Of a stretch of DNA of 64,000 bases, positions 44,976-53,188 are shown in pieces. A model generated the notes under the pieces. That model was not told the origin of the DNA. It ran no database searches and worked only from the letters and a program-made list of their open reading frames with translations. The DNA is taken from positions 5,890,001 through 5,954,000 of the forward strand of contig NZ_CP072203.1 in NCBI RefSeq assembly GCF_017654315.1, in the 5' to 3' direction. This DNA comes from Gordonia polyisoprenivorans. Lineage in GTDB: Bacteria > Actinomycetota > Actinomycetes > Mycobacteriales > Mycobacteriaceae. Within the stretch, counting starts at the first letter, position 1. Each line of letters starts with the position of its first letter. A program made the position numbers and the translations under genes.

Positions 44976-46226
44976 TCAGTTGATCGAGCAGGGCATTGAC
45001 TTGACCGAACGCACCAGACACCCTTGGAGGAACTCTGGCTCACCGACGGTCAATCCGGGGGCCCGGTGCAACAGCTGGTCGATGATCTCGCGAATCTGCA
45101 TCTTGGCCACGAAGTTGCCGAGGCAGTAGTGGGCACCACCGCCGCCAAATCCCTGGTGCGGGTTCGGGTCGCGAGTGATATCGAGTTCGTGTGGATTGAC
45201 GAAGACCGATTCGTCCCTATTGCCCGACGAGTACACGAGAACAACCCAGTCACCCTCGCGCAGTTCGTGTCCGGCCAACACCGTGTCACGCGTGACGGTA
45301 CGCCGGAATGTCATCACCGGGGAGGCGAAGCGGATGAACTCCTCGACCGCGGTGCCGATGTGGGCATCGAAATCGGAGAGCAGCAGTTCACGTTGGGCCG
45401 GGTAGTCCGACAACGCCTTGATCGACAGCGTCGTGGTGTTACGGGTGGTGTCGTTGCCGGCCACTGACAACAGCACGAAGAAGGCCGCAATCTCGTCATC
45501 GGTCAGCCCGGTCCCGTCGATCTCGGCGTTCACCAGTGCGGTCATCAGATCGTCGCGCGGTTCGAGGCGCCGGCGGGCAGCAAATTCCATACCCATCGAC
45601 AGCAGCGTGACGAGGGCACCGTTGAGTAACTCCATCGGCTGCCGCCCGTTGGCGACGTCTTCGTCGTTCCACGCCACCATCTCCTCGGCTGCCGCAGCCG
45701 CGTCTTTCCGCAACGACTCCTCGAGACCGAGCATCTCGTACACCGTCCACATCGGCAGACGCTTGGAGACGAGCTCGACGAAGTTGCCACCGCCGGCCTC
45801 GATGAGACCATCGACGATGGCGCTGGCCTGGGCCCGGATCTGGTCGTGGATCAAGGCCACTCGTTTGGGGGTGAATGCCGACGACACCAGACGACGGATG
45901 CGCTTGTGCTTGGGATCATCCATTCCCAGAAAAGAACTGGCTGCCTCCACGAGATCTTCGGGCATGTCCTCCATCGTCACGCCCTGCGCGGAGCTGTAGG
46001 TCGCCGGATCGAGACTCACCGCCCGGATCAACTCGTGCGAGGTGGCCGCCCACACCCCGTCGACCTCGGGAACGAGGAGTCCGCCCTGCATCGGCGCATG
46101 CCACGACAGCGGACGCTCCGCCCGGAGCACACCGAAGACCTTCTCCCGCTCCTCGGCGGTCGTCGACCAGAAGGACAGCTCGGAAATGCTGAGTGGATCG
46201 TAGGTTCGGATGTCGGCTACGTGCAT
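44976..46226 (-). CDS. Cytochrome P450
   Basis: A 416-residue P450 with I-helix SVAGNDTTRNT, ExxR EEFIRFASP and haem loop FGGGGAHYCLG. The opening YDPLSISELSFW and much of the sequence run parallel to the P450 at 32005-33273, so they arose by duplication. It resembles the CYP124/125/142-like sterol-active group by eye. It is a single-gene unit, 513 bp before the mce operon and preceded by its own copy of the mce dyad. No dedicated redox partner is adjacent. Confidence 0.9.
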   Translation of the reverse strand: MHVADIRTYDPLSISELSFWSTTAEEREKVFGVLRAERPLSWHAPMQGGLLVPEVDGVWAATSHELIRAVSLDPATYSSAQGVTMEDMPEDLVEAASSFLGMDDPKHKRIRRLVSSAFTPKRVALIHDQIRAQASAIVDGLIEAGGGNFVELVSKRLPMWTVYEMLGLEESLRKDAAAAAEEMVAWNDEDVANGRQPMELLNGALVTLLSMGMEFAARRRLEPRDDLMTALVNAEIDGTGLTDDEIAAFFVLLSVAGNDTTRNTTTLSIKALSDYPAQRELLLSDFDAHIGTAVEEFIRFASPVMTFRRTVTRDTVLAGHELREGDWVVLVYSSGNRDESVFVNPHELDITRDPNPHQGFGGGGAHYCLGNFVAKMQIREIIDQLLHRAPGLTVGEPEFLQGCLVRSVKSMPCSIN

Positions 46227-46324
46227 GTCGTGGACCTCTCATGTGATGGAACTGCGAGAGGACGACACCGCAGCGCCCAGTGGGCCACACCGAAATCACC
46301 TCGCAGAAGTGAGCCAGGTCTCAA

Positions 46325-46343
46325 ACATAACCTAGATTACATT
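46325..46343 (-). promoter_or_regulatory. P450-gene dyad ACATAA-N6-TTACAT
   Basis: ACATAACCTAGATTACATT, with core TAACCT/AGATTA (one mismatch), 98 bp before the P450 ATG. It is the close copy of the mce-operon site. Confidence 0.6.
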
Positions 46344-46407
46344 TCATGTCATCCCCCTGTCCGAAATCCACGGCGAACCCGGGCCCGGGCATCAAGTCGA
46401 TTCGGCC

Positions 46408-46725
46408 TCAACCCATCTCGATCACGCTCACACCCGCCACCAGGCACACGATCCCGAACCACATCACCGGCGTCAGCGGCTCACGGAGGAATCGCCAGCT
46501 CAGCAGCGTGGTGGCGACCACACCCAGGGCGGTCCAGAGCGCATAGGCGACCCCCAGTTCGAAGCCGCAGCGCAGGGCGCCGGCGAACAGGGCAAAGGCA
46601 AGTCCGTAGCCGAGGACCACGGCGATCAGCCATCGCCACCTGCCCGACCCCGACGACAGGCGTGGGAGCGACATGGTGGCAGCCACCTCGGTCACGATGG
46701 CGCCCAGCAGCAGTGCCCAGGCCAT
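46408..46725 (-). CDS. SMR-family membrane protein, second of a pair
   Basis: A 105-residue, four-helix small multidrug resistance protein. The membrane Glu of helix 1 (GAIVTEVAATMSL), GVAYALWTALGVV and the C-terminal LVAGVSVIEMG are typical. ATG 46725 gives the usual family length; a GTG at 46734 would overlap the preceding stop. It is paired with a second SMR gene just upstream, as in heteromeric systems such as EbrAB. It is the last gene of the long catabolic operon. Confidence 0.85.
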   Translation of the reverse strand: MAWALLLGAIVTEVAATMSLPRLSSGSGRWRWLIAVVLGYGLAFALFAGALRCGFELGVAYALWTALGVVATTLLSWRFLREPLTPVMWFGIVCLVAGVSVIEMG

Positions 46726-46730
46726 CGGGC

Positions 46731-47102
46731 TCACCGGGCTTCGTCGCCGCGACGCGCGCCGAGTTCGATCGCCAGCACACCCACGACCACCAGTGCCAAC
46801 CCCCACAGCTTCGGTGCGGTGAGTCGTTCACCGTAGATCAGCGCCGAGGCCATCGCGGTGGCCGCGACACCGGATGCGCCCCAGACGCCGTAGGCAACCC
46901 CCAGCAGCATCCCGCGCCGCAGGGCCAGCGTCAGGAACGCAAATGAACCGGCAAAGCCCACCGCGACAACGCCGTACAGCGCCGGATGGTGCGCGGCGAT
47001 CGGCAGCGACATCGATGCCGACACCTCGGTGAGGATCGCCGCCACCAGGAGCACCGCTGCCGGCGTCGCGTGGAGCGCCCGCGCGGTGTGTGCGCGGAGC
47101 AC
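46731..47102 (-). CDS. SMR-family membrane protein, first of a pair
   Basis: About 123 residues, with the SMR helix-1 Glu (AAILTEVSASMSL), GVAYGVWGASGVA and LVVVGVLAIELG. The GTG at 47102 shares a base with the reductase stop (TAGTG) and would add a short tail before helix 1. It may export a toxic intermediate of the pathway or a cationic drug; paired SMRs usually work as heterodimers with opposite topology. Confidence 0.82.
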   Translation of the reverse strand: MLRAHTARALHATPAAVLLVAAILTEVSASMSLPIAAHHPALYGVVAVGFAGSFAFLTLALRRGMLLGVAYGVWGASGVAATAMASALIYGERLTAPKLWGLALVVVGVLAIELGARRGDEAR

Positions 47103-48094
47103 TACAGGTCGAGGACGAGACGAGCGCTCGCGGCGCGCGAAACGCACACCATCATGCAGTCGTTGCATGCTCGTTCCTCATCTGTCAGCACGACGTCCCG
47201 ATGATCGGGCTCGCCGTCGAGAACCGACACCTCACACGTACCGCACGTGCCGTCCCCGCAGGACGAGTCGACGTCGACACCGTGCTCGGCGAGTGCCTGC
47301 AGAATCGACGTCTCCGGACCGACGGTGACCGTCATATCGCTCGCACTGAGATACACCTCGAAGTCGTCGGCGCGTACCGGAGCGGTGAGTTCGCCGGCCT
47401 CGAAGCGTTCTAGCCGTAAGCCGGCTCCATCCCATTGCGCGGCAGCCGACTCCAGGGCGGCGAGCAAGCGTTGCGGTCCGCAGGCATAGACGAGGGTGTC
47501 CGGCCCGGGCACACCGAGCAGCTCCTGGATCGAGGCGGTACCGAGATCGTCCTTCGGCCAGAGTGTCACCGCATCCCCGAGGTCGGCCAGCCGGTCGGCG
47601 AAGGCCATCGTCGATCTCGAGCGGCCGAGATACACCAACCGCCACGGCACACCGCGTCGCTGCGCCGCAGCGATCATCGGCAGCATCGGGGTGATACCGA
47701 TACCACCGGCGACGAAGAGGTATCGACCGGCCTCGTCGAATCGAAAGTGGTTGCGCGGCTTCTTGATCTGGACAGCTGATCCCGTCAGCACCGCCTCGTG
47801 CAGATACCGACTGCCACCCCTGCCGTTCGGGTCGCGCAACACCGCGATCTCGTAGACGTCGCGCCGAGCCGGATCGGAACACAGGGAGAACTGGCGGGTC
47901 GTGCCGTCGGCGACGACCACGTCGATGTGGGCGCCCGGTTCCCATTCGGGCAACCATGCGCCGCCCGCCGACAACGTCAGGCCGACGACGTCGTCGGCGA
48001 CTAGCTCCCGGCGCACCACCCGCACTTCGAGGGTGTCTGCGCCCGCGGTCGAGTCCGAGCGCTGTTGTGCATCATCGTGTTCGACAGCGGTCAT
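47102..48094 (-). CDS. Phthalate-dioxygenase-reductase-type oxidoreductase (FMN, NADH, 2Fe-2S), P450 partner
   Basis: A 330-residue protein with flavin site RQFSLCSDP, nucleotide loop GGIGITPML, a CGP motif (YACGPQRLL) and a C-terminal plant-type ferredoxin (SSCGDGTCGTCEV then a fourth Cys in MMVCVSR). It passes electrons from NADH to an oxygenase. It follows the P450 gene by 28 nt, so it is that enzyme's redox partner. It closely resembles the reductase half of the fused P450 at 2260-4728. GAGGAG precedes the ATG at 48094. Confidence 0.9.
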   Translation of the reverse strand: MTAVEHDDAQQRSDSTAGADTLEVRVVRRELVADDVVGLTLSAGGAWLPEWEPGAHIDVVVADGTTRQFSLCSDPARRDVYEIAVLRDPNGRGGSRYLHEAVLTGSAVQIKKPRNHFRFDEAGRYLFVAGGIGITPMLPMIAAAQRRGVPWRLVYLGRSRSTMAFADRLADLGDAVTLWPKDDLGTASIQELLGVPGPDTLVYACGPQRLLAALESAAAQWDGAGLRLERFEAGELTAPVRADDFEVYLSASDMTVTVGPETSILQALAEHGVDVDSSCGDGTCGTCEVSVLDGEPDHRDVVLTDEERACNDCMMVCVSRAASARLVLDL

Positions 48095-48122
48095 TCGGTT
48101 CTCCTCGGCACTGGTGGCGTGA

Positions 48123-49346
48123 TCACCGCGGACGTGGGGCGCTGACGCGGATCGGCAGCGAGACGAGCGATCGGATGACCGCGTTCTCGGCATAGTGTGG
48201 TTCATACCCGGGCACTGCGGTGATCTCGTCGATCCGATCGATCAAGTGCTCCAGCGCTATCCGCGCCTCCACCCGTGACAGGTTGGCGCCGAGGCAGAAG
48301 TGGATCCCCTTACCGAAGGTCAGGTGCTCCTTGGCATCGGCCCGCTCGATATCGAATCGTTCTGCGTCGGCGAATGTTTCGGCGTCGCGGTTGGCGGCTC
48401 CGGCCAACACCAGCAGCCGCGAGCCCTTGGGTACCGGGCAGCCGCCGACTTCGGTGTCCTCGAGCGCCCTGCGAACGCTCCCCTGCACGGGCGCCTCCAT
48501 ACGCAGCGCTTCCTCGATGGCCCCGGGAATCAGACTCCGGTCCGCGCGCAGCTTCTCGAACTGATCCGGATGTTGCACCAGCAGCGACATCAGCGACCCG
48601 AGCAGATTGACCGTGGTCTCGTTGCCCGCCACCAGCGTGACGTACCCGATGGCGAGGATTTCCTCGGTGGACAGCCCGCGCTCACCGTCTATCGACGCCT
48701 CCACCAGCGTGGTGAGAAAGTCGTCGCGAGGGTGCGCACGGCGATCCTCCACGTGGACTTGCAGATAGTCGAGCAACTCGTTGAGCGAGGCCTGACATTC
48801 GGCGGATCGCTCCGGGGTCAACTGCCCGCCGAGCACCTCGGCGGCGTCGTCGGACCAACGCCGGAAGAGGTCGAGATCGTCATGGGACACGCCCAGGAAG
48901 TCCGCGATCACGGTCAACGGCAGAGGCCGCGCGAAGGCCTCGATGAACTCGATGTTGCCGTCGGCGGCGAAGTTGTCGATGAGATCGTCGACGAGTGCGT
49001 GCATCTGCGGCTCGATGGCTTTGACCCGCCGGGGAGCGAAGGCCTTGGCCACCAGCGCACGAAATCGGGTATGCGAGGGCGGATCGTTGGTGAGCAGCGT
49101 CCGGACGATGCGGTGCCCCTGCCCCTCGGTGGCCACCGGCGCGGTCATCAGCTCCTTCTGCCGCAGTCCCGGCCCCGCCTTGGACGAGAAGACCGACGGC
49201 TGGGCGAGCACGTCACGACAGTCGGCGTGGCGGGTCACCAAGAACACGTCGTCGTCGTCGAGTTTGTGTACCGAGTCCTCGGCGCGCATCTGCGCATAGT
49301 GTGGATACGGGCACTTGATCGTGTCCGCCTCGAAGAACTTGTCCAT
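48123..49346 (-). CDS. Cytochrome P450
   Basis: A 407-residue P450 with I-helix LVAGNETTVN, ExxR EEALRMEAP and haem loop FGKGIHFCLG. It is not close to the other three P450s in the window. With the reductase gene 28 nt downstream it forms a two-protein monooxygenase. The ATG at 49346 (MDKFFEAD) is preferred; a TTG at 49370 is in frame. Position inside an operon of beta-oxidation and alcohol-dehydrogenase genes suggests it hydroxylates the pathway substrate. Confidence 0.9.
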   Translation of the reverse strand: MDKFFEADTIKCPYPHYAQMRAEDSVHKLDDDDVFLVTRHADCRDVLAQPSVFSSKAGPGLRQKELMTAPVATEGQGHRIVRTLLTNDPPSHTRFRALVAKAFAPRRVKAIEPQMHALVDDLIDNFAADGNIEFIEAFARPLPLTVIADFLGVSHDDLDLFRRWSDDAAEVLGGQLTPERSAECQASLNELLDYLQVHVEDRRAHPRDDFLTTLVEASIDGERGLSTEEILAIGYVTLVAGNETTVNLLGSLMSLLVQHPDQFEKLRADRSLIPGAIEEALRMEAPVQGSVRRALEDTEVGGCPVPKGSRLLVLAGAANRDAETFADAERFDIERADAKEHLTFGKGIHFCLGANLSRVEARIALEHLIDRIDEITAVPGYEPHYAENAVIRSLVSLPIRVSAPRPR

Positions 49347-49415
49347 CGTTGCGTTACCTTCCTCGGGCAATGGTGAGAGCTGAAAAGACTTGTACGAGAG
49401 CCGAACCTGCGGCAG

Positions 49416-50414
49416 TCATGGCCGCTCGCCGCCGGTACCGAACGTGAGGACCACGCGCCCGTCGACGGTTCGGGAGCGCAGCGCGTCGATACCCGCACCG
49501 ATGTCGTCGGCCGGCAGGACAACCGCGACCGGCGGGGTCAGTCGCCCGGCATCGAGCAACGCGTGCAGCCGAATCCAGGACCGCTCGACGATCTCCGGAC
49601 GCTGGAGAGCCAGACGGCCGATGTGCACCCCGCACACCGAGATCGAGCGCTGCCAGAGCAGGGGTAGCTTCAGCCGTTGGGGCGCCTCGCCCGACGAGGC
49701 GCCGATGGTGACCAGCCGACCGAGCGGGGCCAGGGCACGCGCGGTCGCGTCGAACACCTCACCGCCAACCGATTCCAGCGCCACGTCGACACCAGCCCCG
49801 GCGGTGAGTTCGGCGACCATGTCCGAAATACCCGCATAGTCCGACACCGCGCTCACCCCGGCCTCGATCACGCTGTGCCGACGTGCCTCGCTGCCCGCGG
49901 TCGCCGCGATGACCTCGACACCCGAGAGGACCGCGAGTTCCACCGCACACCGACCGACCCCGCCGGCGGCGGCATTGACCAGCAGCGACTCGCCCGGTAC
50001 CAGCCTCCCCACCTCGAAGAGGCCGAGATCGGCGGTCACGAACGAGGTGGTGACGGTCGCAGCCTGAATATCGGTCAGTGTCGCCGGGGTGCGCCGCAGG
50101 TGGTGATCGGCGACCGGGACGTAGTCGGCGAATGCAGCCGGAGCGGGAAGGAAGCCGAATACCCTTTCGCCGGTGCGGAACTCAGAGCCCGCCCCGGCCT
50201 CGACCACCGTGCCCGCGAACTCGTGTCCGGCGACGAAGGGCGGATCGGGCAGCTGCCCGGCGTACTCGCCGCGCATCTGCAGGACATCGCTCCACGCGAG
50301 TGCCGCGGCCGCCACCGCGACCACCACCCCGTGTGCCGGTGCGACCGGATCGGGGAGGTCTTCCCACCGGCTGGTGAGTCCTCCCGGTCCCGACCGCACC
50401 ACGAACGCTTTCAC
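49416..50414 (-). CDS. Zinc-free medium-chain oxidoreductase (quinone oxidoreductase-like)
   Basis: A 332-residue MDR protein with GHEFAGTVVEAGAG, the NADPH loop NAAAGGVGRCAVELA and ESVGGEVFD. No zinc-ligand set is present, so it belongs with NADPH:quinone or enone reductases. It starts 1 nt after the desaturase-like gene. It may reduce an enone or a quinone formed in the pathway. Confidence 0.85.
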   Translation of the reverse strand: MKAFVVRSGPGGLTSRWEDLPDPVAPAHGVVVAVAAAALAWSDVLQMRGEYAGQLPDPPFVAGHEFAGTVVEAGAGSEFRTGERVFGFLPAPAAFADYVPVADHHLRRTPATLTDIQAATVTTSFVTADLGLFEVGRLVPGESLLVNAAAGGVGRCAVELAVLSGVEVIAATAGSEARRHSVIEAGVSAVSDYAGISDMVAELTAGAGVDVALESVGGEVFDATARALAPLGRLVTIGASSGEAPQRLKLPLLWQRSISVCGVHIGRLALQRPEIVERSWIRLHALLDAGRLTPPVAVVLPADDIGAGIDALRSRTVDGRVVLTFGTGGERP

Positions 50415-50415
50415 C

Positions 50416-51969
50416 TCAGCGACCCCAGGGCGCCAACAGCTGGGTGTAGTCCTTGCCGGTCACGGCGCCGACGGTGAGCGTTGCCCCGTGACCCACACCG
50501 TCGGTGGCGATACCCCACTGTTCGGTGGTGTCGCCGACGTGGAACAGCCCAGCCACGGTGGGGTGTTTCACCGGCAGTCGGCGGTCACCGAGTTGTCCGG
50601 GTGAGATCGACATGCCGTACATATCCTTGGCGCGCGTGAAATAGCCCCACTCGTAGACCTCGTCCCACTGCGGGTACTGGGCGCGGAAGAAGTCGTAGAT
50701 GCGCTCGATGAGGGTCTCGATCAGTTCGTCGTTGTTGATCTCCGACGGACCGAAGGGATTCTCGGGGTAGAGCGAAATCCAGGTGTTCAGCAGGCATTTG
50801 CCCTCCGGCGCACGACTCGGGTCGGCCTCGCTGGTCTGCTCGAAGGAGAAGATGGAGGCACCGCCGATGACACCGAGGTCCTCGGTTCCGGGCAGACGAC
50901 GGATGCTGAAGTCGCCGGCCCTCCCGTCGCCGGTCTCGATCGGTTCGGACAGGCCGATGAATCCCAGCAGACCCGCCAGCGGGAACTGGGTCTTGATCCG
51001 CTGGCGAAAGTCCAGCGGCCAGTACTTGTCGGGTAGCACCCGCCCCAGGTGGCGGATCGGCACGTTGTTGATGACCACCGGCGCACGCAGTTCCCGTTCC
51101 TGACCGTCGGGGTCGCGATACCGCACGCCGACGGCCACGTTGTTCTCCACGAGGATCTCGCGGACCGGACTGTTCGTGCGGATCTCGCCACCGTTCTCCA
51201 CGATCACCTCGGCGAAGACGTCGGCGGCGTTCTTGAACCCACCGGTGACCACCCCGCCGCCACCACCCTTCTGAAAGTGCGTGCCCGCCATGTTGTTCAT
51301 GTTGTTGACCCGGATGATCTCCCCCGCCGACACGGTGGCCGGATCGTTCAAACCGGCCGAGTAGCAACCCATCAGCCCGTAGTAGTCGATGACCCGTTGG
51401 TCGGAGGTCACCGACTCCAGGAATGCCTGATAGTCGATGTGGTCGTAGGCGTGTGAGTCCTCTTTGGAGATGCGCGAGGTGTACTGCGCAACACGTCGGC
51501 GCTCCTGCTGCGATTCCTTGGGCCAGTCGGCGACGATGTCGCTGAGTTGCCGGAAGCCGCCGTTCTCGTAGTAGAGGAATCCCACCGTCGGCGAGACGGG
51601 GATCTTCTTTCCCAGAGCGGTGGCCAACTGGGAGAATCGATTTCGTGGACCGAGTGACATCTGGTGCCACCCGGTGTCGACGATCCACTTTCGGAACAGC
51701 TGGTGCTTGTCGACGATGCTGGAGAAGTCGGGATCGCTGTAGACGATCTTGGAGTGACCGCAGGCGGCCAGACTCGTCTTGAACTCGTCCTCGGTGATGT
51801 CGGGGTTGTGTGCATACCCGTAGGACATGATCTTTCCGCCGATGTCGGCGTTGCGCTCGAGCACGACGACACGTTTGCCCTCGAGTTTGGTCAGCAGCGC
51901 GGCCGAGATCAGGCCGCCGAGTCCCGACCCCACCACGATCACCTCGGGTGCGACCTCAGAGTTGCTCAT
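50416..51969 (-). CDS. Phytoene-desaturase-like FAD oxidoreductase
   Basis: A 517-residue flavoprotein with VVGSGLGGLISAALLTKLEGKRVVVLE, GGKIMSYGY and the C-terminal FHVGDTTEQWGIATDGVGHGA. It has the same length and layout as the protein at 57673-59226, and both end in a TGKDY motif, so they are distant paralogues flanking one regulatory region. Family members desaturate isoprenoid chains or rings. The ATG at 51969 has AAGGAG 10 nt upstream. Confidence 0.85.
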   Translation of the reverse strand: MSNSEVAPEVIVVGSGLGGLISAALLTKLEGKRVVVLERNADIGGKIMSYGYAHNPDITEDEFKTSLAACGHSKIVYSDPDFSSIVDKHQLFRKWIVDTGWHQMSLGPRNRFSQLATALGKKIPVSPTVGFLYYENGGFRQLSDIVADWPKESQQERRRVAQYTSRISKEDSHAYDHIDYQAFLESVTSDQRVIDYYGLMGCYSAGLNDPATVSAGEIIRVNNMNNMAGTHFQKGGGGGVVTGGFKNAADVFAEVIVENGGEIRTNSPVREILVENNVAVGVRYRDPDGQERELRAPVVINNVPIRHLGRVLPDKYWPLDFRQRIKTQFPLAGLLGFIGLSEPIETGDGRAGDFSIRRLPGTEDLGVIGGASIFSFEQTSEADPSRAPEGKCLLNTWISLYPENPFGPSEINNDELIETLIERIYDFFRAQYPQWDEVYEWGYFTRAKDMYGMSISPGQLGDRRLPVKHPTVAGLFHVGDTTEQWGIATDGVGHGATLTVGAVTGKDYTQLLAPWGR

Positions 51970-52066
51970 TTCGTTGATGCTCCTTGCATTTTCGGTGGAC
52001 GACGTATTTTCGGTGGGCGACCCGACTTCTCGTATCCGATCGGGCGCATGACTGGTGGGAGGCTTC

Positions 52067-53188
52067 TCAGGTCTGTTCTTGACAGGCGATGACACCGCGC
52101 AGATTCGCCCCGTTGCGCAGATCCGCAAAGCCCTCGTTGATCGCCGACAGCGGGTAGCGCGCGCTGATCTGCGAGTCGAGGTCGAGGTGCCCGTCGCGGT
52201 AGAGGCCGAGCAGCTTCGGGATCTCGATGTTCGGGTTGGCCGAACCCGACAGCGATCCGACGATCTGCTTCTCGCGCATCGTCAGGTCGAACAGGTTGAG
52301 CTGCAACGGCTGTGGACCGGCAGCGGCGAGACTGCACAGGACGATCCGGCCCCGACGCCCCGTCATCCGCAGGATCGGCTGCAGCGCGTCACCGCGGGCG
52401 ACGTCCATCGTGACGATCACCCGCTGACACAACCGGCCGTTGGTCGTCGCCTTGACCATCGGGTAGCCGGTGTCGAAGTTCTCCGCCACATGCGTCGCCC
52501 CGAACGACAGTGCCAGTTCACGTTTGCTCGCCAACGGATCGATCGCGAAGATCCTTCGAGCGCCGGCGAACCGGGCCGCCTGGATAGCGTTCACGCCGAC
52601 CCCGCCCACACCGACGACCAGCACGTCGTCGCCGGGTTCGATGCCCGAGGCATGGGTCACCGCTCCCCATCCGGTGATCACCGCACAGCTGACCAGACTG
52701 GCGCGATCGAGCGGGATGTCGTCGTCAATGCGTACGCACTGAGCCTCGGAGATGACGCTGTGTCGGGCGAAGGTCCCCAACAAGCACATCAGTGCCAGAT
52801 CCTGCCCACGGGCGACATGTCGGGAGCGTTGATCGAACAACTGCATACCCGAACCCATCACGCCGAGGCGATCGCACTGGTTCTGGAATCCGGAGGCGCA
52901 GGAGGGGCAGAAGCCACAGGAGGGCACCGAGGAGAAGACGACGTGATCGCCGACGGCCACCCTGGTGACGCCGGGACCGACCGCCTCGACCACGCCCGCG
53001 CCCTCATGCCCGCCGATGATCGGCAGAGCCGACGGCAGCGTGCCCTTGTCGAGTCCCGCATCGGAGTGGCAGAGCCCGGTGGCCTCGATCCGGACGAGCA
53101 CCTCACCCTGCAGCGGTGCGGCCAGCTCGATGTCTTCCACGCTCCACCCGGCACCGCGCTCCCACAGGACCGCCGCCTGCGTCTGCAT
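52067..53188 (-). CDS. Zinc-dependent alcohol dehydrogenase (class III/NDMA-dependent type)
   Basis: A 373-residue MDR enzyme. Catalytic zinc ligands lie in GLCHSD and GGHEGAG; the structural zinc site is CGFCPSCASGFQNQC; the Rossmann loop is GVGGVGVNAIQAA, followed by FAIDP. The length and text fit the actinobacterial dehydrogenases that oxidise alcohols with tightly bound cofactor. The ATG overlaps the stop of the acyl-CoA dehydrogenase gene (TGATG). It likely oxidises the alcohol made by the P450. Confidence 0.88.
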   Translation of the reverse strand: MQTQAAVLWERGAGWSVEDIELAAPLQGEVLVRIEATGLCHSDAGLDKGTLPSALPIIGGHEGAGVVEAVGPGVTRVAVGDHVVFSSVPSCGFCPSCASGFQNQCDRLGVMGSGMQLFDQRSRHVARGQDLALMCLLGTFARHSVISEAQCVRIDDDIPLDRASLVSCAVITGWGAVTHASGIEPGDDVLVVGVGGVGVNAIQAARFAGARRIFAIDPLASKRELALSFGATHVAENFDTGYPMVKATTNGRLCQRVIVTMDVARGDALQPILRMTGRRGRIVLCSLAAAGPQPLQLNLFDLTMREKQIVGSLSGSANPNIEIPKLLGLYRDGHLDLDSQISARYPLSAINEGFADLRNGANLRGVIACQEQT

